Source: G965216695 sp965216695 (GTDB lineage: Bacteria; Pseudomonadota; Gammaproteobacteria; Pseudomonadales; Azotimanducaceae). From it: a DNA stretch of 64,000 bases. Below the pieces are notes generated by a model. That model made no database searches. It saw only the letters and a program-made list of their open reading frames with translations, and was not told where the DNA came from. This document shows, piece by piece, positions 55,640-64,000 of the stretch. The DNA lies in the NCBI GenBank assembly GCA_965216695.1, contig OZ244212.1, forward strand, positions 3,782,001-3,846,000. The letters are read 5' to 3'. Position 1 is the first letter of the stretch, and each line of letters begins with the position of its first letter. The position numbers and the translations under genes are program-made.

Positions 55640-57033
55640 ACGACGCGCGCGTGTTTCAACCGGCCAAACGAAATGCCCAGGTGGGGCCTCGCGGCGCGCT
55701 GGAACTGCTGTCGCAACGCGAGGTGGAGACGCTTACGAGCTCGTCCCGTTCGGAAGAACTCGTGGACCTGTTCCGCCGCTGCGCACTTGCGGTGTTGAAC
55801 ACGGGGAGTGAAACCGACGACGCGGCGGAAATATTCGAGGCGTTCGACGATTTTTCGATCGAAGTGGTTCCACGGACCCGGGGGCTGAAGCTTCTGATCG
55901 AGAATGCGCCGGCAACGGCGTTTGTGCAGGGCAAAATGGTGGAGGGCATCCGCCAGCATCTTTTTGCAGTGCTTCGCGACATCGTGTTCACCGCAACGCA
56001 GATTCCGGCGGAAAGCTGGCATTCGGCCGACGGCGCGGGCATTACCGATGGTGTGTTCCAGATTCTGAAACATGCGCGCGTGCTCGACCCCGATCTGGAG
56101 CCGAAACTCGTGGTCTGCTGGGGCGGGCACTCGATCGATCGCGAGGAATACGAGTACACGAAGGAGGTGGGCTATCACCTCGGATTGCGCGGCCTGGACA
56201 TTTGCACCGGCTGCGGACCCGGCGCTATGAAAGGCCCGATGAAGGGCGCGATGGTCGGTCACGCCAAACAGCGCAAGGGCGCGGTGCGTTACATCGGACT
56301 CACGGAGCCGGAGATCATTGCGGCGGAACCCCCAAACCCCATCGTGAATCATCTGGTAATTCTCCCGGACATCGAGAAGCGGCTAGAGGCGTTCGTGCGG
56401 CTCGGCCATGGTGTTGTGGTCTTTCCGGGGGGTGCCGGAACCACGGAGGAGATTCTGTATCTGCTCGGCATCCTGCTCGATCCGGCCAACGCGGAGCAGA
56501 AGCTGCCTCTGATCCTTACCGGTCCGGCGTCGAGCCGGGCGTACTTCGACACATTGGACCGGTTTCTTCGAGGTACGCTGGGTGAGGACGTAGCCGACTA
56601 TTACGAGATTGTCGTTGGCGATGCGGCGAAGGTCGGCAATCGGATCAGCCGCCGCATTCGAGAAGTTCGGCGGCAGCGCCGGCGTGACGGTGACGCGTAC
56701 TACTTCAACTGGTTGTTGCGCATTGCGAGCGCACACCAGCGGCCGTTCGAAGTGTCCCACGAGGACGTTGCGGCGCTCGATCTGTCCCGCGATCTGCCGA
56801 CCCACCAACTCATTGTGAATCTGCGCCGCGCGTTCTCGGCGATCGTGTCGGGTAACGTCAAGGAACGGGGTATTCGCCTGATCGAGGAACACGGACCATT
56901 TACGCTCTCCGGAGACGTGCAGGTTACGAACGCGCTGGATGAGCTGCTTCATGGCTTTGTTGCGGCGGGCCGCATGAAGCTTGCGAAGGCGGAGTACGAA
57001 CCCTGCTATCGGGTACGTTCGCGGAGCCGATGA
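55636..57033 (+). CDS. ppnN: Pyrimidine/purine nucleotide 5'-monophosphate nucleosidase
   Basis: 465 residues, the length of PpnN (YgdH) and much longer than plant-type LOG proteins. An N-terminal domain (about 1-145) precedes the LOG core with [16 protein letters not shown] and the PGGAGTTEE motif, then a C-terminal domain. E. coli PpnN cleaves nucleotide monophosphates to base and ribose-5-phosphate and is allosterically stimulated by (p)ppGpp. It starts at a TTG inside the receptor stop and its stop overlaps ccmA. Confidence 0.92.
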   Translation: MNDARVFQPAKRNAQVGPRGALELLSQREVETLTSSSRSEELVDLFRRCALAVLNTGSETDDAAEIFEAFDDFSIEVVPRTRGLKLLIENAPATAFVQGKMVEGIRQHLFAVLRDIVFTATQIPAESWHSADGAGITDGVFQILKHARVLDPDLEPKLVVCWGGHSIDREEYEYTKEVGYHLGLRGLDICTGCGPGAMKGPMKGAMVGHAKQRKGAVRYIGLTEPEIIAAEPPNPIVNHLVILPDIEKRLEAFVRLGHGVVVFPGGAGTTEEILYLLGILLDPANAEQKLPLILTGPASSRAYFDTLDRFLRGTLGEDVADYYEIVVGDAAKVGNRISRRIREVRRQRRRDGDAYYFNWLLRIASAHQRPFEVSHEDVAALDLSRDLPTHQLIVNLRRAFSAIVSGNVKERGIRLIEEHGPFTLSGDVQVTNALDELLHGFVAAGRMKLAKAEYEPCYRVRSRSR

Positions 57034-57602
57034 GCGAACTCGTCACCGTTGACGGGTTGGTGTGTTCCCGGGGCGGGCGAATCCTGTTCCAGGACTTCTC
57101 ATTGCAGGCGGCGGCCGGCGAGAGCGTCGTCATCACCGGGCAAAACGGGTCCGGCAAGACGACTCTGCTGAAGATTCTGGCCGGCCTGTACAGCGGATAC
57201 GAAGGACAGGTGCACAGCGCCCGGTCGCTCTACCTGGGACACAAACCGGGAATCAGTCCATTGCTGACGCCGGTGCAAGGTCTTGCGTGGTATGCACGGC
57301 TGCTTGGCGGTGACCCGGGATCCGTTGACCGGGCGCTGGAGCGCGTTGGGCTCGCGGCGCTGGCCGACACGCCGTGTGCGGAACTGTCGGCTGGCCAGGT
57401 CCGGCGAGCGGCGCTCGCGCGCTTTGCACTGACCACGGTTCCGGTGTGGTTGATGGACGAACCGGTAACCGCGCTCGACACGGAGGGTCAGGCTTGGGTC
57501 GTGGACCTGATCGATGCGCACACGGCCTCGGGCGGCGCCGCGATTGTGTCCACCCATCAGACGATGCCGTTAGTTCGATCGCGCGGGGTGGCGATCGGAT
57601 GA
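57030..57602 (+). CDS. ccmA: Haem exporter ATP-binding subunit CcmA
   Basis: 190 residues. Walker [13 protein letters not shown], signature [13 protein letters not shown] and Walker [13 protein letters not shown] are intact. With CcmB, CcmC and CcmD it releases holo-CcmE in cytochrome c maturation system I, using ATP at the inner membrane. First of nine ccm genes in unbroken order; the ATG overlaps the ppnN stop. Confidence 0.95.
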   Translation: MSELVTVDGLVCSRGGRILFQDFSLQAAAGESVVITGQNGSGKTTLLKILAGLYSGYEGQVHSARSLYLGHKPGISPLLTPVQGLAWYARLLGGDPGSVDRALERVGLAALADTPCAELSAGQVRRAALARFALTTVPVWLMDEPVTALDTEGQAWVVDLIDAHTASGGAAIVSTHQTMPLVRSRGVAIG

Positions 57603-58276
57603 GCGCGCAGACGTCTGCCGCTGCCCTGTTCTCGGCCGAGGTGCGCCGCTTTATCCAGGGGCTCAGCCAGGCTCCCGGAGAACTGCTCAATCCTGTGGCT
57701 TTTTTCGTGTTATCGGCAGCAATGTTCTCCGTTGCGGCCCCGGCGCCCGGCGACGCGCTGGAGGCCGTAGCGGTGCTCTGGGTCGTCATTGTGTTCGCAA
57801 CGCTGTTCGCAACCGACAGCATGTACCGGCGGGACTTCGAAGACGGCACCCTCGAACAACTGGTCCATCTCGCGGAGCCCCTGTTCGTGGTTACGCTGGC
57901 ACGTATTGTCGTGCACTGGGTGGTGCTGACCCTGCTGCTGCTCGTTGCCGTGCCGGTAGCCGGCGCAATGCTCGGCGTGCGGGGCGGCGAGCTCGCCGCC
58001 GTTTGCCTCGCCGTGCCGATCAGTACCCTGAGTCTGGTAGCGCTCGGTTCGGTGGGCGCGGGTCTGACGGTGGGTCTGGGGCGATCGGGAGTGCTGCTTG
58101 CGTTGCTGATGTTGCCGCTATACGTTCCAACGCTGATTTTCGCCGTGGCGGCTACCGCACCCGGTGCCGCCGCAGGCTCTGCAGCGTGGCTCTGGCTCGC
58201 CGCGTCGGTGACGTTATCGGTTACTATCAGCCCGTTTGCGGCCGCGGGTGCGCTGCGGTTGGGCACCGAGATGTGA
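57599..58276 (+). CDS. ccmB: Haem exporter membrane subunit CcmB
   Basis: 225 residues from the ATG overlapping ccmA. Six hydrophobic segments, with the family motif RRDFEDGTLEQLVHL between the second and third and PVAFFVLSAAMFSVA in the first. Inner-membrane partner of the CcmA ATPase. 13 bases separate it from ccmC. Confidence 0.93.
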   Translation: MSAQTSAAALFSAEVRRFIQGLSQAPGELLNPVAFFVLSAAMFSVAAPAPGDALEAVAVLWVVIVFATLFATDSMYRRDFEDGTLEQLVHLAEPLFVVTLARIVVHWVVLTLLLLVAVPVAGAMLGVRGGELAAVCLAVPISTLSLVALGSVGAGLTVGLGRSGVLLALLMLPLYVPTLIFAVAATAPGAAAGSAAWLWLAASVTLSVTISPFAAAGALRLGTEM

Positions 58277-58289
58277 ACGTGGACGACGC

Positions 58290-59054
58290 ATGGACACCGC
58301 TATCTGGAACCGCTTGAATCGGTTCGGCCATCGACTGGGATCGCCGCCGTGGCTCTACCGCATCAGCCGGGCTTGGATGCGCGCGTTCGGCTGGATCGGC
58401 GTTGCCTTGCTGTGCGTCGGCACGGTCTGGGCGCTTGCGTATGCGCCGGTGGATTTTCGCCAGGGCAACAGCTATCGCATCATGTTCGTGCATGTGCCGA
58501 CCGTGTTCGCGGCACAATCGGTCTATGTCTCGGTAGGAGTCTGCGCACTCCTCGTGCTGGTGTGGCGCGTAAAGATGGCGGATATGCTGATGGCGAGTGC
58601 GGTCGGCGTCGGCGCCGTGCTGACGGCTCTGGGACTGTTCACCGGTTCGATCTGGGCGAAACCCACGTGGGGCACGTGGTGGGTTAACGATGGCCGTACC
58701 CTGTCGACGCTGCTGCTGTTGTTTCTGTATTTCGGTTTGTTTGCGCTGCGCGAAGCGTTGCCGAGACAGGAACTCGCGACTCGAGCGTGCGCAATTCTCG
58801 CCTTGGTGGGCGTGATCAATTTACCGGTCATCAAGTATTCGGTGGATTGGTGGACGACGCTGCATCAGGGGGCAAGCCTGAGCGTCACCCGGGGCGCGTC
58901 AATGCCGTCGTCGATGTGGTTGCCGCTCGTGCTCAATATCCTCGGCGTGTATTGCTTGACGGCTGCCGCAGTGTTGAAACGGCTCCGGATCGAGGTGCTG
59001 CGGCGGGAGGCCGCAACCCGCTGGGTGCGCGAAACGGTGTTGGAGCACGCATGA
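58290..59054 (+). CDS. ccmC: Haem-handling protein CcmC
   Basis: 254 residues from ATG 58290 (MDTAIWNRLNRF). It carries the tryptophan-rich WWD signature (WAKPTWGTWWVNDGRTLS) and periplasmic His ligands in IMFVHVPTVFA and TLHQGAS. It loads haem onto the conserved His of CcmE. Six transmembrane helices, inner membrane. The stop overlaps ccmD. Confidence 0.95.
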   Translation: MDTAIWNRLNRFGHRLGSPPWLYRISRAWMRAFGWIGVALLCVGTVWALAYAPVDFRQGNSYRIMFVHVPTVFAAQSVYVSVGVCALLVLVWRVKMADMLMASAVGVGAVLTALGLFTGSIWAKPTWGTWWVNDGRTLSTLLLLFLYFGLFALREALPRQELATRACAILALVGVINLPVIKYSVDWWTTLHQGASLSVTRGASMPSSMWLPLVLNILGVYCLTAAAVLKRLRIEVLRREAATRWVRETVLEHA

Positions 59055-59275
59055 TGCAGGCGTTCGTCGAGTGGGCTGCGATGGGCGGGCATGGTCTTTA
59101 TGTCTGGCTGTGCTATGGCGCGGCACTGCTGGTGCTGGTCGGTTACGTGTGGCATCTCGAACGCATGGATCGACAAACGCGGGCCCGAATTGCGGCCCGG
59201 CTGCGTGCGAACGCTGTGGAGGATACGCCTTCTGCGTACTCCGATGACGCGAGTGGAGGTGCGACGGGTGCGTAG
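59051..59275 (+). CDS. ccmD: Haem exporter small subunit CcmD
   Basis: 74 residues from ATG 59051. One membrane helix (YVWLCYGAALLVLVGYVWHL) and a basic cytoplasmic tail, as in CcmD, which helps release CcmE from the CcmABC complex. Identification leans on position between ccmC and ccmE as well as sequence. Confidence 0.88.
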   Translation: MMQAFVEWAAMGGHGLYVWLCYGAALLVLVGYVWHLERMDRQTRARIAARLRANAVEDTPSAYSDDASGGATGA

Positions 59276-59693
59276 AGTGCGCCGAAACCGCCTGATTGCG
59301 GTGCTGTTCGTGTTCACGGGGGCCGCCGTTTTCGTGGGGCTCGTGCTGTTCGCGCTGGACGACAGCCTGAATCTGTTCTATCCGCCTGACCAGGTCGTCG
59401 CCGGCGCCGCACCGATTGACCAGACCATCCGCGCCGGCGGCATGGTCGCACCTGGGTCGGTACGCCGCGGCGACGACCTCGCGGTGCAGTTCGACGTAAC
59501 GGATTTTCAGGGCGCCACATTCACCGTTCGCTACAGCGGGATTCTGCCCGACCTGTTCGGTGAAGAGCAGGGCGTGCTGGTGCGTGGTCAGTTGCGTGAA
59601 GGCGGCGTGTTCGACGCGGTAGAAGTGCTCGCAAAACACGACGAAAACTATATGCCGCCGGAACTCGCGGAACTGAAGGGGATGCGCAAGTGA
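59244..59693 (+). CDS. ccmE: Cytochrome c maturation haem chaperone CcmE
   Basis: 149 residues from ATG 59244; an in-frame GTG at 59268 would shorten the overlap with ccmD from 32 to 8 bases. An N-terminal anchor ([19 protein letters not shown]) precedes an OB-fold domain, and the covalent haem ligand His is in [12 protein letters not shown]. It carries haem from CcmC to CcmF in the periplasm. Confidence 0.95.
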   Translation: MTRVEVRRVRRVRRNRLIAVLFVFTGAAVFVGLVLFALDDSLNLFYPPDQVVAGAAPIDQTIRAGGMVAPGSVRRGDDLAVQFDVTDFQGATFTVRYSGILPDLFGEEQGVLVRGQLREGGVFDAVEVLAKHDENYMPPELAELKGMRK

Positions 59694-61648
59694 TTCCCGA
59701 GCTGGGTCACGCGGCGCTGGTGTTTGCGTTCTGCCTCAGCGTCGCCGCGATGCTGCTGAGCGGTCTGGCCGCAGCTCGGCATCAACCGGCATGGCATCGT
59801 GCAGGCATATCGTCGGTTGTCGGCGTGTTCGTGCTGTCGTGGTTGTCGCTCGTGTGCCTTGCGGCTGCGTTTGTAACCGACGACTTCTCGGTCGCCTATG
59901 TTGCGGCCAATTCCAATTCCGCGCTCCCTTGGTACTACAAGGTTAGCGCTGTGTGGGGCGCGCACGAGGGATCGTTTCTGCTCTGGTGCTGTTTCATGGC
60001 GACGTGGATGGTGCTCGTCTGCGCCCGTCCGCCCGCAGGCAGCGGCTTACAGTTTCACGGCATCGTTGTAGCGGTGCTCGCGATGCTGAACGTCGGTTTT
60101 CTGAGCTTCCTGATCTGGACCAGCAACCCGTTCGCCCGGCTGGTGCCGCTCGCGCCGCCGGACGGAGCGGATCTGAACCCGCTGCTGCAGGACTTCGGCC
60201 TTATCGTGCACCCGCCGATGTTGTACCTCGGCTATGTGGGTTTGTCGGTCTCGTTCGCGTTTGCCATTGCCGCGCTGTTCACCGGTCGACTCGATACCGC
60301 ATGGGCGCGTTGGTCGCGTCCGTGGACCAATGTTGCGTGGGCGTTTCTCACCCTCGGCATTGCGCTCGGAAGCTGGTGGGCCTACTACGAGCTCGGTTGG
60401 GGCGGGTGGTGGTTCTGGGATCCGGTGGAAAATGCGTCGTTCATGCCATGGTTGGTGGCGACGGCGTTGATCCACTCGCTCGCCGTCACCGAGAAACGCG
60501 GTCTGTTCAAGAGCTGGACGGTATTGCTCGCGGTGGCCGGCTTTTCGCTGTGTCTGCTCGGCGCATTCATCGTTCGTTCCGGTGTGCTTACGTCGGTGCA
60601 CGCGTTTGCCGTCGATCCGACCCGAGGCCAGTTCATTCTGGTCTTTCTCGGGCTGATCGTCGGCGGTTCGCTTTTGTTGTACGCGGTACGCGCGTATCGC
60701 ATCACGCGCTATGTGAGTTACGGACTGGTAAGCCGCGAGTTCGCGTTGTTGATCAACAACGCGCTGCTCGTGATCGCCGCGGCGTTCGTTCTATACGGCA
60801 CGCTTTACCCGTTAGCGTACGAAGTGATTTCCGGCGGCGGCAAAATCTCTGTGGGCGTACCGTTTTTCAACTTCGGCTTCGTGCCGTTGATGCTCGTTCT
60901 CGCCGGATTCCTTGCTGCGGTGCCGTTGTTGCAATGGAAACGCAGCGACCGCCAGCGCTTGTGGCGCGGCCTGCGGATGGCGTTGATCCTGGCAGTGGTT
61001 GCAACGGCAGCGTCGGTGGTACTCATCGAACGGGTGGCCTGGCAAGTGGCGGCGACCCTCGGCGTCGCGCTGATGGTAATCTGGACCCACGTTGCGGATG
61101 TGGTCAGGCGCGTGCGTCGGGGCCAGCGACGTCTGCCGCTCGCGTATGTGGGTATGACGGCGGCGCATCTGGGGTTTGCACTCAGCATGCTCGGTGTCGC
61201 GCTGACGTCACAGTTCAGTGTCGAGAAGGACCTACGCGTGGACGTTGGCGAGTCGGTCCGCGTCGGCGATCTCGAGGTTACGCTGCTGGAGATTCGCAGT
61301 GCGGCGGGCCCCAACTATTCGGCGACCCAGGGCGTGTTCGAGATTCGCGAACGTGGCAGCCGTTACCTACTGATACCGGAAAAACGCCATTATTCGGCGC
61401 GCGGCAACGTAATGACGGAGGCGGCGATCGATGCTGGGCTGCTGCGCGACGTCTATGTATCGCTCGGTGAGCCGCTCGATGAGGGCGGGTGGTCGGCGCG
61501 CGTGCATCTGAAGCCGTTCGTACGCTGGATCTGGCTCGGCGCGGTGGTGATGGCGCTCGCGGCCATGCTCGCCGTGCTCGACCGGCGGTACCGCGCGTTG
61601 CACCGCAGAGCCCGGCAAGCCCACTCGGGGTCGGAGGCGACGGCGTGA
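59690..61648 (+). CDS. ccmF: Haem lyase subunit CcmF
   Basis: 652 residues from a GTG overlapping ccmE. About 14 membrane helices are expected. The WWD domain reads [18 protein letters not shown], with conserved His in [19 protein letters not shown] and the [18 protein letters not shown] [14 protein letters not shown] segment. It attaches haem to apocytochrome c with CcmH and CcmI. Confidence 0.96.
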   Translation: MIPELGHAALVFAFCLSVAAMLLSGLAAARHQPAWHRAGISSVVGVFVLSWLSLVCLAAAFVTDDFSVAYVAANSNSALPWYYKVSAVWGAHEGSFLLWCCFMATWMVLVCARPPAGSGLQFHGIVVAVLAMLNVGFLSFLIWTSNPFARLVPLAPPDGADLNPLLQDFGLIVHPPMLYLGYVGLSVSFAFAIAALFTGRLDTAWARWSRPWTNVAWAFLTLGIALGSWWAYYELGWGGWWFWDPVENASFMPWLVATALIHSLAVTEKRGLFKSWTVLLAVAGFSLCLLGAFIVRSGVLTSVHAFAVDPTRGQFILVFLGLIVGGSLLLYAVRAYRITRYVSYGLVSREFALLINNALLVIAAAFVLYGTLYPLAYEVISGGGKISVGVPFFNFGFVPLMLVLAGFLAAVPLLQWKRSDRQRLWRGLRMALILAVVATAASVVLIERVAWQVAATLGVALMVIWTHVADVVRRVRRGQRRLPLAYVGMTAAHLGFALSMLGVALTSQFSVEKDLRVDVGESVRVGDLEVTLLEIRSAAGPNYSATQGVFEIRERGSRYLLIPEKRHYSARGNVMTEAAIDAGLLRDVYVSLGEPLDEGGWSARVHLKPFVRWIWLGAVVMALAAMLAVLDRRYRALHRRARQAHSGSEATA

Positions 61649-62184
61649 AACGCGGCCTTTTGCTGGTTCCTCTGGTGCTTTTCGCTGCCATCATCGCGCT
61701 TGGCTACGCGGGCTTTCGACTTGCCGACCCGCACCAGCTGCCGTCTGCGCTGCTCGACAAGGCGTTTCCGGAATTCTCGCTGGCGTCGCTGGATGGGGAC
61801 GCGTCGATGCGATCGCGCAGTGACCTGCTTGGACAGCCGGTGCTTGTAAACGTATGGGCTACGTGGTGCCCGACCTGTCGTGCAGAACACGATGTGCTGA
61901 TGCGGCTGCGTGCGGACCACGGGTTGCGAATCGTCGGCGTGGTTTACCGGGATACCGAGGCCAAGGCACGGCGGTGGCTGCAGGACTACGGAGATCCTTA
62001 CGCGTTTACCGTGCTCGACCCGGCGGGCGAACTCGCGGTGGATCTCGGTGTATACGGTGCCCCCGAAAGTTTTCTGGTGGATGCGCAGGGCACGATCGTC
62101 TACAAACGCGTTGGCGCGGTGGATATGCGGATCTGGAACGATGAGATAGCGCCAGTCCTCGCGCAGATCACGCCCGATGCGTGA
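61645..62184 (+). CDS. ccmG: Periplasmic thiol:disulfide oxidoreductase CcmG (DsbE)
   Basis: 179 residues from a GTG overlapping ccmF. An N-terminal membrane anchor ([20 protein letters not shown]) leads to a thioredoxin fold with active site [14 protein letters not shown] and the cis-Pro region [12 protein letters not shown]. It keeps the CXXCH cysteines of apocytochrome c reduced. Confidence 0.96.
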   Translation: MKRGLLLVPLVLFAAIIALGYAGFRLADPHQLPSALLDKAFPEFSLASLDGDASMRSRSDLLGQPVLVNVWATWCPTCRAEHDVLMRLRADHGLRIVGVVYRDTEAKARRWLQDYGDPYAFTVLDPAGELAVDLGVYGAPESFLVDAQGTIVYKRVGAVDMRIWNDEIAPVLAQITPDA

Positions 62185-62671
62185 TCGCATGTCACGCTCG
62201 ACGGTGGGTGTGTTCAGCGCGGCAATGATACTGTTGGTCGCAGTCTTCGGTGTTGCCGTGCCGGCCGCGGCGGCAGAGCGCATCGAAGCGCACGAATTTC
62301 CGAACGAATCGGTGGAACGTGCCTATAAGCGCCTGATCGCCGATCTTCGGTGCCCTAACTGCCTGAACACCAATCTCGCCGGATCGGATGCACCCATAGC
62401 CCAGGACCTTCGCCGCGTGGTACACCGCTTGTTGGTGGAGGAAGCCATGAGCGAGCGCGAGGTCGAGGCGTACCTGCAGGCACGGTACGGTGACTTCGTG
62501 CTCTACGATCCGCCGCTCCAGCGGAACACCTACCTGTTGTGGTTTGCATTGCCGGTACTGCTCTTCGCGGGCGCATTACTGGTATGGCGCGTCTACCGGC
62601 GCCAGCCGTCCAAGCCCATCGATGACAGCGTACGCGCCCGGGCGCGTCAGATTCTAGAGCGCGACCAGTGA
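62177..62671 (+). CDS. ccmH: Cytochrome c maturation protein CcmH
   Basis: 164 residues. A signal peptide (cleavage near PAAAA), the thiol motif LRCPNCLN, a three-helix bundle and a C-terminal membrane anchor (YLLWFALPVLLFAGALLVW). It is the short CcmH form, with the TPR part encoded separately as ccmI. It acts with CcmG and CcmF on apocytochrome c. The start overlaps ccmG by 8 bases. Confidence 0.95.
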   Translation: MRDRMSRSTVGVFSAAMILLVAVFGVAVPAAAAERIEAHEFPNESVERAYKRLIADLRCPNCLNTNLAGSDAPIAQDLRRVVHRLLVEEAMSEREVEAYLQARYGDFVLYDPPLQRNTYLLWFALPVLLFAGALLVWRVYRRQPSKPIDDSVRARARQILERDQ

Positions 62672-63849
62672 TCTGGATTTGGGTCGCGCTGCTTTCTCTG
62701 GCGGCGGCCGCCTGTGTTGTCGTACCGGCGCGGCTGCCGCGCCGGACAGTCCGACCGTTGACTCCCGAAATTGAGGTGGCCCGTGCGCTGCATCGGGATC
62801 GGCTGCGGGAGCTCGAGGGGGAGGCGATACAGGGCACGGTGGCGGACAGCGAATTGGCGGAGGCGGTCGCCGAACTGGATGCGCGGCTGCTCGAGGATGC
62901 GGATGCGGTTCGCGAAAGACCGGCAAGTGGGACCGAGCGTCGGTGGCTGCCGGCGGTAGTCGCGTTGCTCGTTGCCGTAAGCGGCAGTGCGCTGTATGGC
63001 TGGTTCGGTGAGCCGAGTGCACCCGTTCTCCGGGGCGCAGATGCAGTGCTTGCATTGGCAGACGACCAGCACGCGGAGCTCGCTCGCTGGAAGCAGGTGC
63101 TGGAAGCGCGCGTGGCGGCGCAGCCGGACGATGCCAAAAGCTGGTATCTGCTGGGGCACGCGCGGCTCAAAGCGAGTCAATTCAGCGCCGCTGCGGAAGC
63201 GTTCGCGGCGGCGCACGAGGCGAGCGGTGGCGATACCACGATTGACCTCTACTGGTTGCAGGCGCGGTATCTGGCCAACGACCGCGTACTCGATGACGAG
63301 TCCCAGACGATCGTAGAACGCATTCTTTCGAGGTCGCCGGATCACCCGGTGGTTTTGGAACTGCTTGCAGTGGAAGCGATGCGGGCGCAGCGATTCGACC
63401 TTGCGGTGGGATTATTGAACCGGGCGGCCGCAAATGCGGGGTCGCCGCAGCAGGCCGCGATGTTGGCCGCTGGACTGGCCGCGGCGCGCCAGCGCAGCGG
63501 TGACCCTGTCCCGGCGATTGACGTACGCTTGAGCGCTCCGGCGTTGCCGCCGCCTCAGGGTTCGGTGCTGTTTGTGCTGGCGCGACCGCCCGGAGGCGGC
63601 ATGCCCTACGCGGTCATCCGCCGTCCGCTGGGTCTGCTGCCGGAGCGTATTCGTCTGGACGATCTGGTCAGCATGACCGCGGAGCGAAAACTTTCCTCGG
63701 CGCCGCACGTTGAAGTCGTGGTGCGCGTCAGTTTGTCGGGTTCGGCCGCCCGCAACCCCGGGGACTGGGAATGGCGCTCAGACCCGCTGGCGCTTGGTGA
63801 ACAGGTGATCCAGCTCGAGGCCGAACTCGCGCCCCCGCCCGCCGGTTGA
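62668..63849 (+). CDS. ccmI: Cytochrome c maturation protein CcmI
   Basis: 393 residues from a GTG overlapping ccmH. Two membrane helices (start and about 90-110: LPAVVALLVAVSGSALYGW) flank a cytoplasmic loop. The periplasmic TPR region (about 140-265; AKSWYLLGHARLKASQF) binds the apocytochrome C-terminus, followed by a beta-rich tail. It is the last gene of the operon. Confidence 0.93.
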   Translation: MIWIWVALLSLAAAACVVVPARLPRRTVRPLTPEIEVARALHRDRLRELEGEAIQGTVADSELAEAVAELDARLLEDADAVRERPASGTERRWLPAVVALLVAVSGSALYGWFGEPSAPVLRGADAVLALADDQHAELARWKQVLEARVAAQPDDAKSWYLLGHARLKASQFSAAAEAFAAAHEASGGDTTIDLYWLQARYLANDRVLDDESQTIVERILSRSPDHPVVLELLAVEAMRAQRFDLAVGLLNRAAANAGSPQQAAMLAAGLAAARQRSGDPVPAIDVRLSAPALPPPQGSVLFVLARPPGGGMPYAVIRRPLGLLPERIRLDDLVSMTAERKLSSAPHVEVVVRVSLSGSAARNPGDWEWRSDPLALGEQVIQLEAELAPPPAG

Positions 63850-63935
63850 GGTTTCTCCATTTTTTTGACTCGTCGCGGAACCCCGTGTGTGTCCGCGTGT
63901 CAAATGTTCAACGGGTTGTCCCTGCAGGTTTTCGT

Positions 63936-63985
63936 GCTGGAGAGCTGGAGAGCTGGAGAGCTGGAGAGCTGGAGAGCTGGAGAGC
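63936..63985. repeat. 8-bp tandem repeat (GCTGGAGA, six full copies)
   Basis: Six perfect copies of GCTGGAGA (63936-63983) plus two further bases, 86 bases after the ccmI stop. The unit is not a multiple of three and lies outside any supported gene. It is a candidate hypermutable simple repeat; what lies beyond the right edge is unknown. Confidence 0.85.
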
Positions 63986-64000
63986 AAGAACAGCGCTGGA

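Noticed and set aside
63936..63985. Minus-strand frame reading repeated SSPALQL through the 8-bp repeat
   Set aside because: The frame is an artefact of the repeat and runs antisense into ccmI; no ribosome site or domain.
1..64000. tRNA, rRNA, insertion sequences, integrases or prophage genes
   Set aside because: None seen; nearly all the sequence is accounted for by chromosomal genes and the gaps are too short or show no tRNA-like cloverleaf.

Overview
The window is GC-rich bacterial chromosome, densely packed with convergent, divergent and start/stop-overlapping genes. I see no tRNA, rRNA, insertion sequence, phage gene or CRISPR. The gene set points to a free-living gammaproteobacterium outside the enterics: YheU, BolA, TtcA, TrhO, thiopurine methyltransferase, the divergent tesA / ybbA-ybbP arrangement, and a complete system I cytochrome c maturation operon. 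A PEP-CTERM protein suggests a lineage with exosortase-type surface or EPS sorting. GTG and TTG starts are common, and many neighbours overlap by 4 bases (ATGA, GTGA, TTGA).

Left part (1-14.7 kb). A TetR regulator sits divergent from a five-gene envelope cassette: LolA-like periplasmic protein, two FtsX-type permeases, an ATPase and an outer-membrane beta-barrel. A perfect 16-bp palindrome lies inside the cassette promoter. Next come a PEP-CTERM protein behind a sigma-54-like site, an acyl-CoA dehydrogenase, a histidine phosphatase, an exported His/Arg/Asp-rich low-complexity protein, a YcaQ-type protein, gamma-glutamyltransferase and thiopurine methyltransferase.

Middle (14.7-45.2 kb). This holds hsp20 with a possible SD-sequestering leader, a voltage-gated-type K+ channel, acnA, a HAD phosphatase, a small basic protein, an SLC13 permease, lon and a MscS channel. 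The threonyl-tRNA synthetase gene follows, preceded by a threonine-rich leader peptide and an intrinsic terminator, which looks like a transcription attenuator. That synthetase lacks the N-terminal TGS domain and is not followed by infC. After it come an RND efflux pump with its adaptor and tail-specific protease prc, an FKBP lipoprotein, a pentapeptide-repeat protein, lepB, a DUF1244 protein, yaaA, a PP2C phosphatase, bolA, trhO, tesA, ybbA-ybbP and ttcA.

Right part (45.2-64 kb). A 2103-residue Ser/Thr kinase-ATPase-hybrid histidine kinase is paired with an OmpR-type regulator. A rightward run then goes yheU, an exported DUF11-like protein, nrtS-like, a TonB-dependent receptor, ppnN and ccmABCDEFGHI, ending in an 8-bp tandem repeat.

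The strongest candidates for something new are the threonine attenuator controlling a TGS-less ThrRS (25.45-27.58 kb) and the TetR-controlled LolA-like/ABC/beta-barrel cassette (0.14-6.33 kb).
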